From NCBI RefSeq assembly GCF_023955655.1, contig NZ_JAMXHT010000008.1, positions 124,001 to 188,000 on the forward strand: 64,000 nt of DNA, given 5' to 3'. The translations under genes and the position numbers were made by a program. Positions 1 through 9,662 of the stretch are shown one piece after another. Numbering within the stretch: the stretch's first letter is position 1; each line of letters begins with the position of its first letter. The DNA comes from Ralstonia soli. Its GTDB lineage: Bacteria > Pseudomonadota > Gammaproteobacteria > Burkholderiales > Burkholderiaceae. The notes under the pieces are model-generated. The model had not been told where the DNA came from. It saw only the letters and a program-made list of their open reading frames with translations, and did no database searches.

Positions 1-83
1 TGTGGATGGGTGCCATCTTAATGGGTGGATGCTGTTGCAGATTTCGCGTCTGGCTAAAGGGGGCTTCTTTTGGTGCCCCCCCC

Positions 84-115
84 ACAAAACACGAAGGGCC
101 GACAAAAGCCGGCCC
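84..115 (-). terminator. Weak terminator-like hairpin after the M20 gene
   Basis: On the minus strand, just past the stop of the M20 hydrolase gene, a 6-bp stem (GGGCCG/CGGCCC, plus positions 96-101 and 110-115) is followed by a T-rich run. The stem is short, so this is only a candidate intrinsic terminator. I see nothing else in bases 1-141. Confidence 0.35.
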
Positions 116-141
116 CACGCAAAACCTCAAACCGCAACCAA

Positions 142-1416
142 TCAACCGCCCAACAACTCCGCCACAGCGCAGCCAACTACCACCGTCGCGCCGCGCAGAT
201 CATTCAATCGCAGGTTCTCATCCGTGTTGTGCCCACGCGCTTCCATCAACGTGCGTGGGCCGGCGCCGTATAGCACGGTCGGCACACCGTGCGCCGTGTA
301 GTGGCGCGCATCGGTGTACAGCGGCACGCCATGCACCGGAACCTCACCGCCGAATACTGCCTGCACGTTGCGCTTCAACGCACCGATCAGGGTCTCCACC
401 CCCGGCAGTTCGGCCAACGGCTGCGCCAGGATGATGCGCTCTACCGACACCTCGATCCCGGGCCGCTCAGCCGCAGCACGCTCGATCACGGCACGCAGTT
501 CGCCTTCGGCATCGCGCCCGGCCTCTTCGGGAATCATGCGGCGGTCGATACGGAACGTCACCAGATCCGGCACGACGTTGGTGTTGATGCCGCCTTGGAT
601 GAGACCGACATTGAGCGTCGCGTGGTCGATGCCGGGCACGGCGGATTTGCGCGTTGCCAGTTCTGCGCGATATGCATACACGGCCTGCAGGATGTGCGTG
701 GCCGCTTCAATCGCATCGATGCCCGTGTGCGGCATGGCAGCGTGCGCCTGCTTGCCGCGCACCGTCACCTGCACGTGCAGGCAGCCGTTGTGCGCCGAGG
801 TGATGCCGTATGCAAAGCCGGCCGAGATGGCGTAGTCCGGCTTGGTCAGGCCCTGATCCAGCAGCCACTTCGGGCCGATGTCACCGCCGGTTTCTTCGTC
901 GTACGTGAAATGCAGTTCGATGGTGCCGTTGAGCTTGGCGCCGCGCTTTTCAGCGTCGATCAGCGCGAGTAGCGCCCACGTGTAGGTGACGAAATCCGAT
1001 TTGGACACGGCCACGCCACGGCCGAACATGGTGGGGCCGTGTTCGGTCTCGACAATCTCGCCGCCGTACGGGTCGTGCGTCCAGCCCAGGCCGGGCGGAA
1101 CAACGTCGCCGTGCGCGTTCATGGCCACAGTGGGGCCGCCGCTGCCGAACGTGTGCCGCACGATCAGGTTGGTGACGCTGACCATGCCGACGGCGCGCAC
1201 TTGCGCCTCGGGCACGGGATGCGCCTCGACCGTCAAGCCCAGCGCCTCCAGCAGCGCCTTGGCGCGCGCCGCATGCGGTGCACAGTCGCCGGACGGGTTG
1301 TCCGACGGCACCTTCACCAGCTCGCGCAGAAATTCGATCTGCTGCGGGTGCGCGGCCTCGACAAACGCGCGGATGTCCGCGCCGATGCCGGGGTTGGCGA
1401 GTTGAGCCTGAGTCAT
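142..1416 (-). CDS. M20-family metallo-hydrolase (ArgE/DapE-like) with altered metal site
   Basis: A 424-residue cytoplasmic protein of the M20/M25/M40 hydrolase family, which usually cleaves amide bonds of acylated amino acids or dipeptides. Visible motifs: AHGDVVPPG (His102, Asp104), YDEETGG (Glu174-Glu175, the usual catalytic pair) and GHNTDEN (His396). The stretch that normally reads GRGxxDxK is GRGVAVSK, so the metal-bridging Asp is Val137; the Glu usually found in the GEP motif is replaced near Gly200. The start follows an AGGGAGA ribosome site. It lies 93 bp downstream of allA on the same strand, suggesting a role with ureide or purine-nitrogen breakdown, but it is not a recognisable allantoate amidohydrolase. 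The substrate is unknown. Confidence 0.85.
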   Translation of the reverse strand: MTQAQLANPGIGADIRAFVEAAHPQQIEFLRELVKVPSDNPSGDCAPHAARAKALLEALGLTVEAHPVPEAQVRAVGMVSVTNLIVRHTFGSGGPTVAMNAHGDVVPPGLGWTHDPYGGEIVETEHGPTMFGRGVAVSKSDFVTYTWALLALIDAEKRGAKLNGTIELHFTYDEETGGDIGPKWLLDQGLTKPDYAISAGFAYGITSAHNGCLHVQVTVRGKQAHAAMPHTGIDAIEAATHILQAVYAYRAELATRKSAVPGIDHATLNVGLIQGGINTNVVPDLVTFRIDRRMIPEEAGRDAEGELRAVIERAAAERPGIEVSVERIILAQPLAELPGVETLIGALKRNVQAVFGGEVPVHGVPLYTDARHYTAHGVPTVLYGAGPRTLMEARGHNTDENLRLNDLRGATVVVGCAVAELLGG

Positions 1417-1462
1417 GTCGATGTCTCCCTGTTGTCGGGGGATGGGTGTTGAATGTGACTGA

Positions 1463-1481
1463 GCCCCCGTTGTGCGGGGGC
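1463..1481. other. GC-rich hairpin between allA and the M20 gene
   Basis: A perfect 7-bp stem (GCCCCCG/CGGGGGC) with a 5-nt loop sits in the short gap between allA and the M20 gene. There is no T-run, so it may stabilise or attenuate the message rather than end it. Confidence 0.4.
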
Positions 1482-1509
1482 CCAGGGTGGTCGCCGATGA
1501 AGGGGACGC

Positions 1510-2037
1510 TTACTTGGCGGCTTGCATCGCCTCTTCGGTCAACCACACCGATTCAGGCAGATCCTGCTCGTCGCAGTTATGGCCTTCGCCGCCGCGGTCG
1601 ATGACGAGGAAGTCGCTCACCTCGCCCAAGGCCAGCAGCGGGTGATGCCACACGCCGCGCGCATAGTTCACGCCCTGCCAGCCGCGCGAGACGAACGCGC
1701 GCAGCTTGGACGGATCGAGATCGCCCGCCGGTGCCACGACCACCAGGTACGGCTTGTCGTTCTGCGGGATGAAGGCCTGGCTGCCACGCGGGTGGCGCTC
1801 CAGCATCTTGATCTCGAACGGCAGCGACCGCGGCTGGCCACGGAACAGGTTGATCAGCGCCCGGCCGCCCTCGCCTACATCCACGTTGGCGAGGTCATGA
1901 AAGCGGATGGTCGTGCCCTGGTTGATGGGGAACTGCTTGGCGCCTTCCAGTTCGATTACGTCGCCGAACGGCGCGAAGGCTTCGCGCGTGAGCGGCTCGA
2001 TGGTCAGCGCAACGCGCGTCACAGTGTCTTGGCTCAT
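1510..2037 (-). CDS. allA: Ureidoglycolate lyase
   Basis: A 175-residue cupin-fold enzyme that splits ureidoglycolate into glyoxylate and urea, the last step of allantoate use after allantoicase. The recognisable family stretches are [11 protein letters not shown] near the N-terminus, [12 protein letters not shown], and the central [17 protein letters not shown] followed by [13 protein letters not shown]. The chosen ATG overlaps the stop of alc (ATGA), a sign of translational coupling; a longer open frame upstream only overlaps alc out of frame. The glyoxylate product feeds the gcl cluster about 6 kb away. Confidence 0.93.
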   Translation of the reverse strand: MSQDTVTRVALTIEPLTREAFAPFGDVIELEGAKQFPINQGTTIRFHDLANVDVGEGGRALINLFRGQPRSLPFEIKMLERHPRGSQAFIPQNDKPYLVVVAPAGDLDPSKLRAFVSRGWQGVNYARGVWHHPLLALGEVSDFLVIDRGGEGHNCDEQDLPESVWLTEEAMQAAK

Positions 2038-3044
2038 TCCAGCACCCCCCACAGGCGCAGACGCGACACACCGCCGTCCGGGAACATGTTGAAGCGCACG
2101 TGCGTAACGAGCCCCAAGTCGGCGATTTCCGCCTCGTAGTAGTGCTGCAGATCCATCTGCAGCTTCTGCTCGGGCAGCAGCGTCTGCCAGAACATCGCCT
2201 GCGTCTTCAGCGAGCTGTCGGTGCCCCCCACCACGCGCGCAGCCTGGATGGAAACGCGGTCGGCAAAGTTGCCCTTGAAGTGCGCGGTGTCGACTTCGAT
2301 CTTGCGGATGCGGCCCGGCTGCGCCAGCGCGATCACGCACCAGTCGTTGCCCGGTTCGCGGCGGCGGCGCGTTTCCCAGCCGTCGCCCATGTTCACGCCG
2401 CGGCCCGGCATCAGCATGCGCGAGGCCGGCCCGAAGTGTTCGTTGTTGGCTTCGACCACGTAGGCGCCGTTTTCCATGGCGGCCAGGTCGAACAGCTTGG
2501 TGCGGTCAGCGCCCTTCCAGTCGACTTGCGGCTGGCCGTAGACGCGCAAGCGCGCGATGCCGCCATCCGGGAAGATGTTCACGCGCAGGTGCGTGAAGGC
2601 GCCGGTGTTGGTCACGGCCACGTAGGCGTGGCTGTTGCCTTGCAGCGTGGTCGACGGAACGATTTCGGTCCACTGCGTGGCATCGGTCGGCTCGCCGTCC
2701 GGCAGGTAGGCGGCTTCAATGGACGCGGCCGGCGGGAAGTTGCCGGTGAAATGGCTGGTGTCGATATCGACGCCCTTCACGACGCCCGGGCGTGCCAGGC
2801 GGACGATGCAGTGGTCATAGCCGCCGTTGCGGCGACGGCGCGTCTCCCAGCCGTCCATCCACTTGCCGTGGTCGTCGTACTTGCCGGGGATGAAGACGGC
2901 CGGCTCGGGATTAAGCATGCGGTCTTTCGGTGCGAAGAATTCGTCGGTCGCGAACGTGGCTACGGCGCCCAGGCGCGGATCGGCCAGGTTCGGGTAGCGG
3001 CGGGTGAATTCTGGGGCGTTCGGATCGAGCGTAGGCAGCGCCAT
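2034..3044 (-). CDS. alc: Allantoicase
   Basis: A 336-residue allantoicase (allantoate amidinohydrolase), which converts allantoate to ureidoglycolate and urea. The protein is a duplication: two jelly-roll halves each carry a WETRRRR signature ([16 protein letters not shown] in the first, [15 protein letters not shown] in the second) and a matching [14 protein letters not shown] / [14 protein letters not shown] stretch. The ATG at 3044 is preceded by AAGGAG at good spacing; the upstream in-frame extension lacks family similarity. First gene of the alc-allA-M20 operon, divergent from dctA. Confidence 0.95.
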   Translation of the reverse strand: MALPTLDPNAPEFTRRYPNLADPRLGAVATFATDEFFAPKDRMLNPEPAVFIPGKYDDHGKWMDGWETRRRRNGGYDHCIVRLARPGVVKGVDIDTSHFTGNFPPAASIEAAYLPDGEPTDATQWTEIVPSTTLQGNSHAYVAVTNTGAFTHLRVNIFPDGGIARLRVYGQPQVDWKGADRTKLFDLAAMENGAYVVEANNEHFGPASRMLMPGRGVNMGDGWETRRRREPGNDWCVIALAQPGRIRKIEVDTAHFKGNFADRVSIQAARVVGGTDSSLKTQAMFWQTLLPEQKLQMDLQHYYEAEIADLGLVTHVRFNMFPDGGVSRLRLWGVLE

Positions 3045-3220
3045 GGGAAAACTCCTTGGTGTTTGTCTCTGGATGTTATACGGCAGGCCCATCGAACAAA
3101 AACGCCGAGTAAGAACATTCGAAACTGTGGCGATGGGAACGCCGGAAGTGCAGCGTGGATGCTGGAAGCACAAGGCTTCGCGGGACTGCATGAACCGATG
3201 CTAGCATGTGAATTCAAAAA

Positions 3221-3249
3221 TTGCATACAAAAATTGGATCGCCTATGAT
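3221..3249 (+). promoter_or_regulatory. Predicted dctA promoter with overlapping GntR-type operator
   Basis: In the 334-bp gap between alc and dctA, TTGCATACAA (3221-3230) is one base off a TTGTATACAA palindrome of the kind bound by FCD-type GntR regulators. Its first six bases can act as a -35 hexamer, with a 17-bp spacer to TATGAT (3244-3249), a 5/6 match to the -10 consensus. The product of the GntR gene just downstream of dctA is the obvious candidate ligand-responsive repressor. The rest of the gap shows no gene. Confidence 0.5.
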
Positions 3250-3378
3250 GCCGTCATCGCTCGACAATCCGCGACAACAATTTGTTGCGGCACGATGCGC
3301 AAAACAAAGCCGTGACGACAATCGCAACAGACGATCCCGCAGGGCTTGAGACACCTGAAATCCAAAGGAGGATTCACC

Positions 3379-4719
3379 ATGCAACGCTTTACGCGCCCGT
3401 TGTTCGGGCAGGTTTTGATTGCTCTGGCAATCGGCATCGCGCTGGGCATCTGGGTGCCGGAATTTGCACAGAAGCTGCAGCCGCTCGGCGACGGTTTCCT
3501 CAAGCTCATCAAGATGCTGATCGCGCCGATCGTGTTTTCGGTGGTGGTGGTGGGGATCTGCGGCGCGGGCGAGCTGAAGAAGGTCGGGCGCGTGGGCGGC
3601 AAGGCCGTCCTCTACTTCGAGGTGGTCACGACGATTGCGCTGGCGCTGGGTATTGGGCTGGCGTATCTGGTCGGGCCGGGCCACGGCATGAACGTGGATC
3701 CGAAATCGCTCGACCCGGCTGCCATGGCGTCGTACATGAACACCGCCAAGCAGGTGGAATCGACCGGCGTGGCGGCGTTCTTCCTCAAGCTGATTCCCGA
3801 TACGTTCGTCAGCGGCTTTGTGAAGGGCGACATCCTGCAGGTGCTGCTGGTGTCGATCCTGTTCGGCTGCTCGCTGTCGCTGCTGGGTGAGCGCACCAAG
3901 CCGCTCGTCAGCCTGATCGACCAGCTCTCGCACGTGCTGTTCCGCATGATGGCGGTGATCATCCGCCTGGCACCGCTGGGCGTGCTGGGTGCGGTGGCCT
4001 TCACCGTGGGCAAGTACGGCGCGGGCTCGCTCAAGCAGCTCGGCTTCCTGGTGCTGCTGTTCTACGCAGCGGTGGTGATCTTCGTGGTGGTGGTGCTGGG
4101 CGGCATCCTGAAGCTGGCTGGCTTCAACATCTTCAAACTGATCCGCTTCCTGCGCGCCGAGCTGCTGGTGGTGCTGGGCACGGCATCGTCCGATGCGGTG
4201 CTGCCGTCCATCATGAACAAGCTCGAGAAGATGGGCATCAAGCGCTCGGTGGTGGGCCTTGTCATTCCGACCGGCTACTCGTTCAACCTCGATGCGTTCT
4301 CGATCTACCTGACGCTGGCCGCCGTATTCATCGCGCAGGCGACCAACACGCCGCTGGCTTTCCAAGACCTGCTGCTGATCCTGGGTGTGGCGCTGATCAC
4401 CTCCAAGGGCGCGCACGGCATTCCGGGTTCGGCCATCGTGATCCTGGCGGCCACGCTGTCGGTCATCCCGGCCATTCCGGCGGTGGGCCTGGTGCTGGTG
4501 CTCTCCGTCGACTGGTTCATCGGGATTGCCCGTGCGCTGGGCAACCTGATCGGCAACTGCGTGGCCACGGTGGTGATTGCCGCGTGGGAGAAGGACATCG
4601 ACCGCGTGCGCGCCAATGCGGTGCTCGACGGCAAGATCGACATCACCGAGGAAGGCGAGGCGATTGCGCACGGTCAAGGCGTGGCAGCACCGGCTGCACA
4701 CACGCTGCCGCATGCCTGA
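3379..4719 (+). CDS. dctA: C4-dicarboxylate/H+ symporter, DctA-like (DAACS family)
   Basis: A 446-residue inner-membrane carrier of the dicarboxylate/amino acid:cation symporter family, importing succinate, malate, fumarate or a related acid. Family marks: start MQRFTRPLFGQVLIALAIGI, first-repeat IKMLIAPIVFSVVVVGI, the serine-rich hairpin loop GTASSDAVLPSIMNKLE, and IPTGYSFNLDAFSIYLTLA. About eight membrane spans plus two re-entrant loops are expected. The ATG at 3379 has a strong AAAGGAGG site; an upstream in-frame ATG at 3346 lacks one. Followed after 37 bp by its probable GntR regulator. Confidence 0.88.
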   Translation: MQRFTRPLFGQVLIALAIGIALGIWVPEFAQKLQPLGDGFLKLIKMLIAPIVFSVVVVGICGAGELKKVGRVGGKAVLYFEVVTTIALALGIGLAYLVGPGHGMNVDPKSLDPAAMASYMNTAKQVESTGVAAFFLKLIPDTFVSGFVKGDILQVLLVSILFGCSLSLLGERTKPLVSLIDQLSHVLFRMMAVIIRLAPLGVLGAVAFTVGKYGAGSLKQLGFLVLLFYAAVVIFVVVVLGGILKLAGFNIFKLIRFLRAELLVVLGTASSDAVLPSIMNKLEKMGIKRSVVGLVIPTGYSFNLDAFSIYLTLAAVFIAQATNTPLAFQDLLLILGVALITSKGAHGIPGSAIVILAATLSVIPAIPAVGLVLVLSVDWFIGIARALGNLIGNCVATVVIAAWEKDIDRVRANAVLDGKIDITEEGEAIAHGQGVAAPAAHTLPHA

Positions 4720-4756
4720 AGCGGCCCTCCTGTCGGACGGCGGTAAAATCGGCACC

Positions 4757-5452
4757 ATGACTGAAACCACCGCCGCCGACATCTCCTCCGAAGGCATCGC
4801 CGACGACATCGCCCAGGCGATCGTCGCGCATCGGCTGCCCCCGGGCACCAAGCTGCGTGAAGAGGCGCTGGCGAAGGTCTACGGCGTGAGCCGCACCAAG
4901 ATTCGGGCGGCGCTGCTGATGCTGGCCAAAGACAAGCTGATCCGCATGGAGCCGGACCGCGGCGCGTTCGTGGCCAAGCCCGACGAGACCGAGGCGCGCG
5001 AGGTGTTTGCCGTGCGCCGCGTGCTGGAGGTGGCGCTGGTGCGCGAGTTCATCGCGAAAGCCACCCCCGCCGATTACAAGCGACTGGAAAAGCACCTGGC
5101 CGAAGAACACCGGGCGGCGGCAAGCGGCAGCCTCGCCGACGTGCCGCGCCGCAACCGCATGATGGCGGACTTCCACCTGTTGATGGCCGATGTGGTCGGC
5201 AACAGCGTGCTCAAGGAAATGCTGCGTGAGCTTTCCGCGCGCAGCTCGGTCATCACGATGATGTACCAGTCCACCTATGACGCCGTGCGCTCGTCCGACG
5301 AGCACACCGCCTTCCTGGAGGCCGCCAAGCGCGGCGACGTGGAAGGCGCCATCGCCCTGATGGAAGAACACATGGCGCACACCGAGTCTTCGCTCAAGTT
5401 CGAATCGCCGGGTGGCCGCGCAACGGATCTCGTTGCCGCGCTCCTCGCCTGA
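4757..5452 (+). CDS. GntR-family regulator, FCD (FadR) subfamily
   Basis: A 231-residue transcription factor. Residues about 10-75 form the winged helix (LPPGTKLREEALAKVYGVSR, then RAALLMLAKDKLIRMEPDRG), and the rest is an all-helical FCD ligand domain with metal-binding acidic and His positions (RNRMMADFHLLMADVVGN, DEHTAFLEAAKRGD, HMAHTE). Genes like this usually control neighbouring catabolic or transport genes in response to an organic acid. It follows dctA closely, and an operator-like palindrome lies at 3221-3230. Start ATG 4757 chosen because the winged helix begins soon after. Confidence 0.88.
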   Translation: MTETTAADISSEGIADDIAQAIVAHRLPPGTKLREEALAKVYGVSRTKIRAALLMLAKDKLIRMEPDRGAFVAKPDETEAREVFAVRRVLEVALVREFIAKATPADYKRLEKHLAEEHRAAASGSLADVPRRNRMMADFHLLMADVVGNSVLKEMLRELSARSSVITMMYQSTYDAVRSSDEHTAFLEAAKRGDVEGAIALMEEHMAHTESSLKFESPGGRATDLVAALLA

Positions 5453-5460
5453 TACGCGTC

Positions 5461-6045
5461 GTGCCGACGTACACGCTGCGCGCGCCTGTCTCAGCCGAGC
5501 TGGACATCAAGAAAAGCCGCTTCATCGGATGGGCCGTGCCGGTTGAAGACCGGGCCGCGGCCATGGAGGTCATCGCCCGCTTGCGCGCGGAGCACCCGAC
5601 GGCCACGCACGTCTGCTGGGCGCTGCTGGCGGGCGGGCAATCCGGCATGTCCGATGACGGCGAACCCTCCGGCACGGCTGGCCGTCCGATTCTGGAAGTG
5701 CTGCGCCATCACGACCTGGATGGCACGCTGGGCGCCGTGGTGCGCTACTTCGGCGGCGTGAAGCTCGGCGCGGGTGGCCTCGTGCGCGCCTATACCGATG
5801 CCATCGCCACCGCCCTCATGCAGGCCGAGCGCGTGGAGCGCATCGCCAGCACCACGCTCACCCTCGCCACCGACTACGCGGACGAGGCGCGCATCCGACG
5901 CTGGATTGACGACGGCGGGTATGCGCTTGTCGATGCCGCCTACGACGCGGGCGTCACGCTGACTGTGCGACTGCCTGTGACGGACGAGGCGCAGGCGCGG
6001 GTTGCATTGCGGGATCTGACACAGGGGCGTGTGTCGATCACCTAG
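5461..6045 (+). CDS. IMPACT/YigZ family protein
   Basis: A 194-residue protein of the UPF0029/IMPACT family (E. coli YigZ, eukaryotic IMPACT). The signature GEPSGTAGRPILEVL, followed by GAVVRYFGGVKLGAGGLVRAY, is clear. A ferredoxin-like C-terminal half follows. Translation starts at GTG, eight bases after the GntR stop, so it is probably cotranscribed. The exact biochemical role is unsettled; the eukaryotic relative modulates the GCN pathway. Confidence 0.9.
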   Translation: MPTYTLRAPVSAELDIKKSRFIGWAVPVEDRAAAMEVIARLRAEHPTATHVCWALLAGGQSGMSDDGEPSGTAGRPILEVLRHHDLDGTLGAVVRYFGGVKLGAGGLVRAYTDAIATALMQAERVERIASTTLTLATDYADEARIRRWIDDGGYALVDAAYDAGVTLTVRLPVTDEAQARVALRDLTQGRVSIT

Positions 6046-6048
6046 CGC

Positions 6049-6507
6049 TTAATGTGCGGGAGCAGGCGGCGCGGCGAGCGCGGGGCCAGGGCAACACGGG
6101 TCAGGACAGTCCGGCTGGAAGACCACGTAGACAGCGGTCGGCATTTTGGGAATGGCACCCTCGCGTTGCACCGCGCGCAGACGCGTATCGGCTTCGGACA
6201 ACTCCACCTTGTCGCCATCGATCCCAACAGCGGCCAGGACGGCCTGGATGCTTCTGAGGCGTAGAACCGCCAGTTCCGAGTCGGTGGCGGGCTCGGGCGC
6301 TTCCCGCAAGCTCACCCGATACTTGCCGCCGCTGCGGAAATCTTCCTTGAGTTGCGAGTCCCAGTCCGCCAGCTTCAGGATTTCGGTGGTGGGCAGCGCT
6401 GACTCGCCGGGCGGGAACACCAGTGGATGCTCAAACCCGGTCGTTGTGCACGCCAGCACGGAGGTGCTGAACATGAGGGCACCGACCACTGCAGTTGTGC
6501 GTAGCAT
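6049..6507 (-). CDS. Small exported protein, OmpA-C-like remnant suspected
   Basis: A 152-residue protein that I do not recognise as a named family. The first 20 residues form a signal peptide ending VLAC, a poor but possible lipobox. The middle, ELAVLRLRSIQAVLAAVG and the following IDGDKVELSEADTRL, resembles the helix-strand of OmpA-like peptidoglycan-binding domains (sequence xxRRAxxVxxxLxxxGI), but key residues are missing. The C-terminus is rich in Cys and Pro (DCPDPCCPG). It converges with the IMPACT-family gene with only 3 bp between stops. Confidence 0.6.
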   Translation of the reverse strand: MLRTTAVVGALMFSTSVLACTTTGFEHPLVFPPGESALPTTEILKLADWDSQLKEDFRSGGKYRVSLREAPEPATDSELAVLRLRSIQAVLAAVGIDGDKVELSEADTRLRAVQREGAIPKMPTAVYVVFQPDCPDPCCPGPALAAPPAPAH

Positions 6508-6585
6508 CTTCCGTCTCCGGTCGTGAGCACGTCCCCACTATGCGCCGGATGGCGCGCCGAGGCACCCTCATCCGTTCGGTACCGC

Positions 6586-7497
6586 TCACCCCGCGCGCGA
6601 CCAGTACCCCGGCTGTGCAAACACCGTCTTCAGGTGCTCGATAAAGAACCGGATCTTCGCCGGCACCGGCCGCTGCTGCGGGTACACGGCGAGGATGTCG
6701 TAGTCGGGCAGCGCGTAGTCGTCCAGCACCGTCATCAGCGCACCCGATTCCAACTCGGGCTGGATTTCCCAGGTGGAACGCCAGCCGAGGCCCAGGCCCT
6801 CGCCCATCCAGCGGTGCAGCAGTTCGCCGTCGTTGCAGTCGAGGTTGCCGCTCACTTTCACGGTGACGGCCTTGCCGTTCTGCTGAAAGTACCAGCCGCG
6901 CTGCTGGCCGCCCTGCAGGTTGAAGGCGAGGCAGTTGTGACGCTCGAGGTCATCCAGCGTGCGCGGCACGCCGTGCTTGGCAAAGTACGCGGGCGTGCCG
7001 CACACGACGCGCTTGTTCGACGCCAGGCGGATCGCCACGAAGTTCGGGTCGATCGCCCCACCGATGCGGATGCCCACGTCGTAGCCCTCGCGCACCAGGT
7101 CGACCACGCGGTCGGTCAGGTTGAACGAGCAGCGCACATCGGGGTTGGCGCGCAGGAAGTCCGGCGCGTGCGGCGCAACATGCTTGCGACCGAACGCGGC
7201 CGGTGCGGACACGATCAGGTGGCCCGTCGCCTTGTGGCGGCCTTCGGCCACCAGCAGCTCGGCGCGGTCCAGTTCGCCCAGTGCCTTCTTGCACTGCTCC
7301 ATGAACACCGCGCCCTGCTCGGTCACGGCAATGCGGCGCGTGGACCGGTGCAGCAGCTTCACACCCAGGCGGGCTTCCAGCGCGTTGATGCGCCGGCCGA
7401 TCATGACGGGCGTCACGTCCTGCGTGAGCGCGGCGGCGGCCATGCTGCCGTGCTCCACCACGGCGATGAACGCTTCGATCTGCTTGAGCTTGTCCAT
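6586..7497 (-). CDS. LysR-family regulator, likely of the gcl cluster
   Basis: A 303-residue LysR-type regulator: N-terminal helix-turn-helix (IEAFIAVVEHGSMAAAA and INALEARLGVKLLHRSTRR, residues about 5-55), then a periplasmic-binding-protein-like effector domain (LIVSAPAAFGRKHVAPHAPD onward). It is divergent from gcl across a 347-bp gap, the classic LysR layout, so control of glyoxylate genes is likely but inferred. Confidence 0.9.
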   Translation of the reverse strand: MDKLKQIEAFIAVVEHGSMAAAALTQDVTPVMIGRRINALEARLGVKLLHRSTRRIAVTEQGAVFMEQCKKALGELDRAELLVAEGRHKATGHLIVSAPAAFGRKHVAPHAPDFLRANPDVRCSFNLTDRVVDLVREGYDVGIRIGGAIDPNFVAIRLASNKRVVCGTPAYFAKHGVPRTLDDLERHNCLAFNLQGGQQRGWYFQQNGKAVTVKVSGNLDCNDGELLHRWMGEGLGLGWRSTWEIQPELESGALMTVLDDYALPDYDILAVYPQQRPVPAKIRFFIEHLKTVFAQPGYWSRAG

Positions 7498-7844
7498 TCC
7501 ATCATTCCAGTTCGCAATGTCTGACCATTTTAGTGAGCATTCCGTACCTGGATTGCCACTTTCTCGCGCATATCACCTGTGACGAATGGAAAAAATCGGG
7601 ATTGGCGATGTGATCGATAACCACGCACCGATGCGAGTTTTTGCGACGCACCAAATCACCCAGCAATGGCTTTACCACGGGCATTTGCAGCATCTTCGCT
7701 GCCTGGGTATTGCTGCAGCACGCAAAATATTTCGATACGTGGAGTTAGCAATCAACTGACGAAATCAGCGTTTATCCATATCGGCATGCGGGAATAGGAT
7801 CACCTCAAAGCAATCCCACCCTTCCCCTTTCCTGGAGACACACC
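7498..7844. promoter_or_regulatory. LysR/gcl divergent control region
   Basis: This 347-bp gap separates the LysR gene from gcl and must contain both promoters. It is more AT-rich than its surroundings. I could not single out a convincing T-N11-A operator or promoter hexamers by eye. A GGAG ribosome site lies about ten bases before gcl. Confidence 0.5.
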
Positions 7845-9620
7845 ATGCCGAAGATGAGAGCGATTGATGCCGCAGTTGCGGTGATGGAAAAAGAAGGCAT
7901 CACCACCGCCTTCGGCGTGCCTGGTGCCGCCATCAACCCGTTGTACTCGGCCCTGCGTAAGGCCGGCAACATCAGCCACGTGCTGGCCCGCCACGTTGAG
8001 GGCGCCTCGCACATGGCCGAGGGCTACACCCGTGCCGAACCGGGCAACATCGGCGTGTGTATCGGCACCTCGGGCCCGGCGGGCACGGACATGATCACCG
8101 GCCTGTACTCGGCCTGGGCAGATTCGATTCCCATCCTCTGCATCACCGGCCAGGCGCCGCGCGCCCGTCTGTACAAGGAAGACTTCCAGGCTGTCGACAT
8201 CGAGTCGATCGCCAAGCCGGTCACCAAGTGGGCCGTCACCGTTCGCGAACCGGCCCTGGTGCCGCGCGTGTTCCAGCAGGCATTCCACCTGATGCGTTCG
8301 GGCCGTCCGGGCCCGGTGCTGATCGACCTGCCGTTCGACGTGCAAGTCGCCGAGATCGAGTTCGACCCCGACACCTACAGCCCGCTGCCGGTCTACAAGC
8401 CCGCGGCCACGCGTGCCCAGGCCGAGCGCGCCATCGAGATGCTGTGCGAAGCCGAGCGCCCGCTGCTGGTGTGCGGCGGCGGCGTGATCAACGCCGATGC
8501 GGCCAAGCTGATGGTCGAGTTTGCCGAGCTGGTGAACGTGCCCGTGGTTCCGACCCTGATGGGCTGGGGCGTGCTGGCTGATGACCACCCGCTCAACGCC
8601 GGCATGGTCGGCCTGCAAACGTCGCACCGCTACGGCAACGCCACGCTGCTCGCTTCGGACTTCGTGTTCGGTATCGGCAACCGCTGGGCCAACCGCCACA
8701 CCGGCAGCGTCGAGGTGTACACGAAGGGCCGCAAGTTCGTGCACGTCGACATCGAACCGACCCAGATTGGCCGCGTGTTCGGCCCCGACCTGGGCATCGT
8801 GTCGGACGCCAAGGCTGCATTGGAGAAGTTCATTGAAGTCGCCCGCGAGCTGAAGGCCGCCGGCAAGCTGCCGTGCCGCAAGAGCTGGAACGCTGACGTG
8901 CAGAAGCGCAAGCGCACGATGCTGCGTCGCTCGGACTTCGACAACGTGCCCATCAAGCCGCAGCGCGTGTACCGCGAGATGAACCAGTACTTCCCGCGCG
9001 ACGTGCGTTACGTGAGCACGATCGGTCTGTCGCAGATCGCCGCTGCGCAGTTCCTGTCGGTCAACCAGCCGCGCCACTGGATCAACTGCGGCCAGGCAGG
9101 CCCGCTGGGCTGGACGATTCCTGCCGCGATCGGCGTGAAGGTGGCTTCGCCCAACAGCGACGTCGTCGCCATCTCGGGTGACTACGACTTCCAGTTCATG
9201 ATCGAAGAAATGGCGGTGGCCGCGCAGTTCAAGGTGCCGTACATCCACGTGGTGGTGAACAACTCGTACCTGGGCCTGATCCGCCAGGCGCAGCGCAACT
9301 TCGACATGGACTACTGCGTCCAGCTCGCCTTCGACAACGTCAACTCGCCGGAAGTGAACGGCTACGGCGTGGACCACGTGAAGGTCGTGGAAGGCCTGGG
9401 TTGCAAGGCGATCCGCGTGTTCAAGCCGGAAGACATCGAACCCGCATTCGCACAGGCCCGCAAGCTGATGGCCGAGTTCTCGGTGCCGGTGATGGTGGAA
9501 GTGATTCTCGAGCGCGTGACCAACATCGCGATGGGCACGGAGATCGACAACGTGGTCGAGTTTGAAGAGGTGCTCGACCTGGAAGACACCGTCACGGAAG
9601 CCGAAGGCGCCACCGCATAA
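7845..9620 (+). CDS. gcl: Glyoxylate carboligase (tartronate-semialdehyde synthase)
   Basis: A 591-residue thiamine-diphosphate enzyme that condenses two glyoxylates to tartronate semialdehyde and CO2. It follows E. coli Gcl closely from the first residues ([20 protein letters not shown]). Val51 in [12 protein letters not shown] replaces the Glu that nearly all ThDP enzymes use to activate the cofactor; this Val is the hallmark of true Gcl. The ThDP/Mg motif [19 protein letters not shown] and the expected NNSYLGLIR are present near residues 445-480. First gene of the glyoxylate-to-glycerate set. Confidence 0.97.
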   Translation: MPKMRAIDAAVAVMEKEGITTAFGVPGAAINPLYSALRKAGNISHVLARHVEGASHMAEGYTRAEPGNIGVCIGTSGPAGTDMITGLYSAWADSIPILCITGQAPRARLYKEDFQAVDIESIAKPVTKWAVTVREPALVPRVFQQAFHLMRSGRPGPVLIDLPFDVQVAEIEFDPDTYSPLPVYKPAATRAQAERAIEMLCEAERPLLVCGGGVINADAAKLMVEFAELVNVPVVPTLMGWGVLADDHPLNAGMVGLQTSHRYGNATLLASDFVFGIGNRWANRHTGSVEVYTKGRKFVHVDIEPTQIGRVFGPDLGIVSDAKAALEKFIEVARELKAAGKLPCRKSWNADVQKRKRTMLRRSDFDNVPIKPQRVYREMNQYFPRDVRYVSTIGLSQIAAAQFLSVNQPRHWINCGQAGPLGWTIPAAIGVKVASPNSDVVAISGDYDFQFMIEEMAVAAQFKVPYIHVVVNNSYLGLIRQAQRNFDMDYCVQLAFDNVNSPEVNGYGVDHVKVVEGLGCKAIRVFKPEDIEPAFAQARKLMAEFSVPVMVEVILERVTNIAMGTEIDNVVEFEEVLDLEDTVTEAEGATA

Positions 9621-9662
9621 AGACGGCGCGTCTGTCCCTCACCGATCCGATAAGGAGAAAAC

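Noticed and set aside
3214-4851. 545-residue His/Gln/Arg-rich open frame antisense to dctA
   Set aside because: Composition typical of the complement of a membrane-protein gene; dctA is certain.
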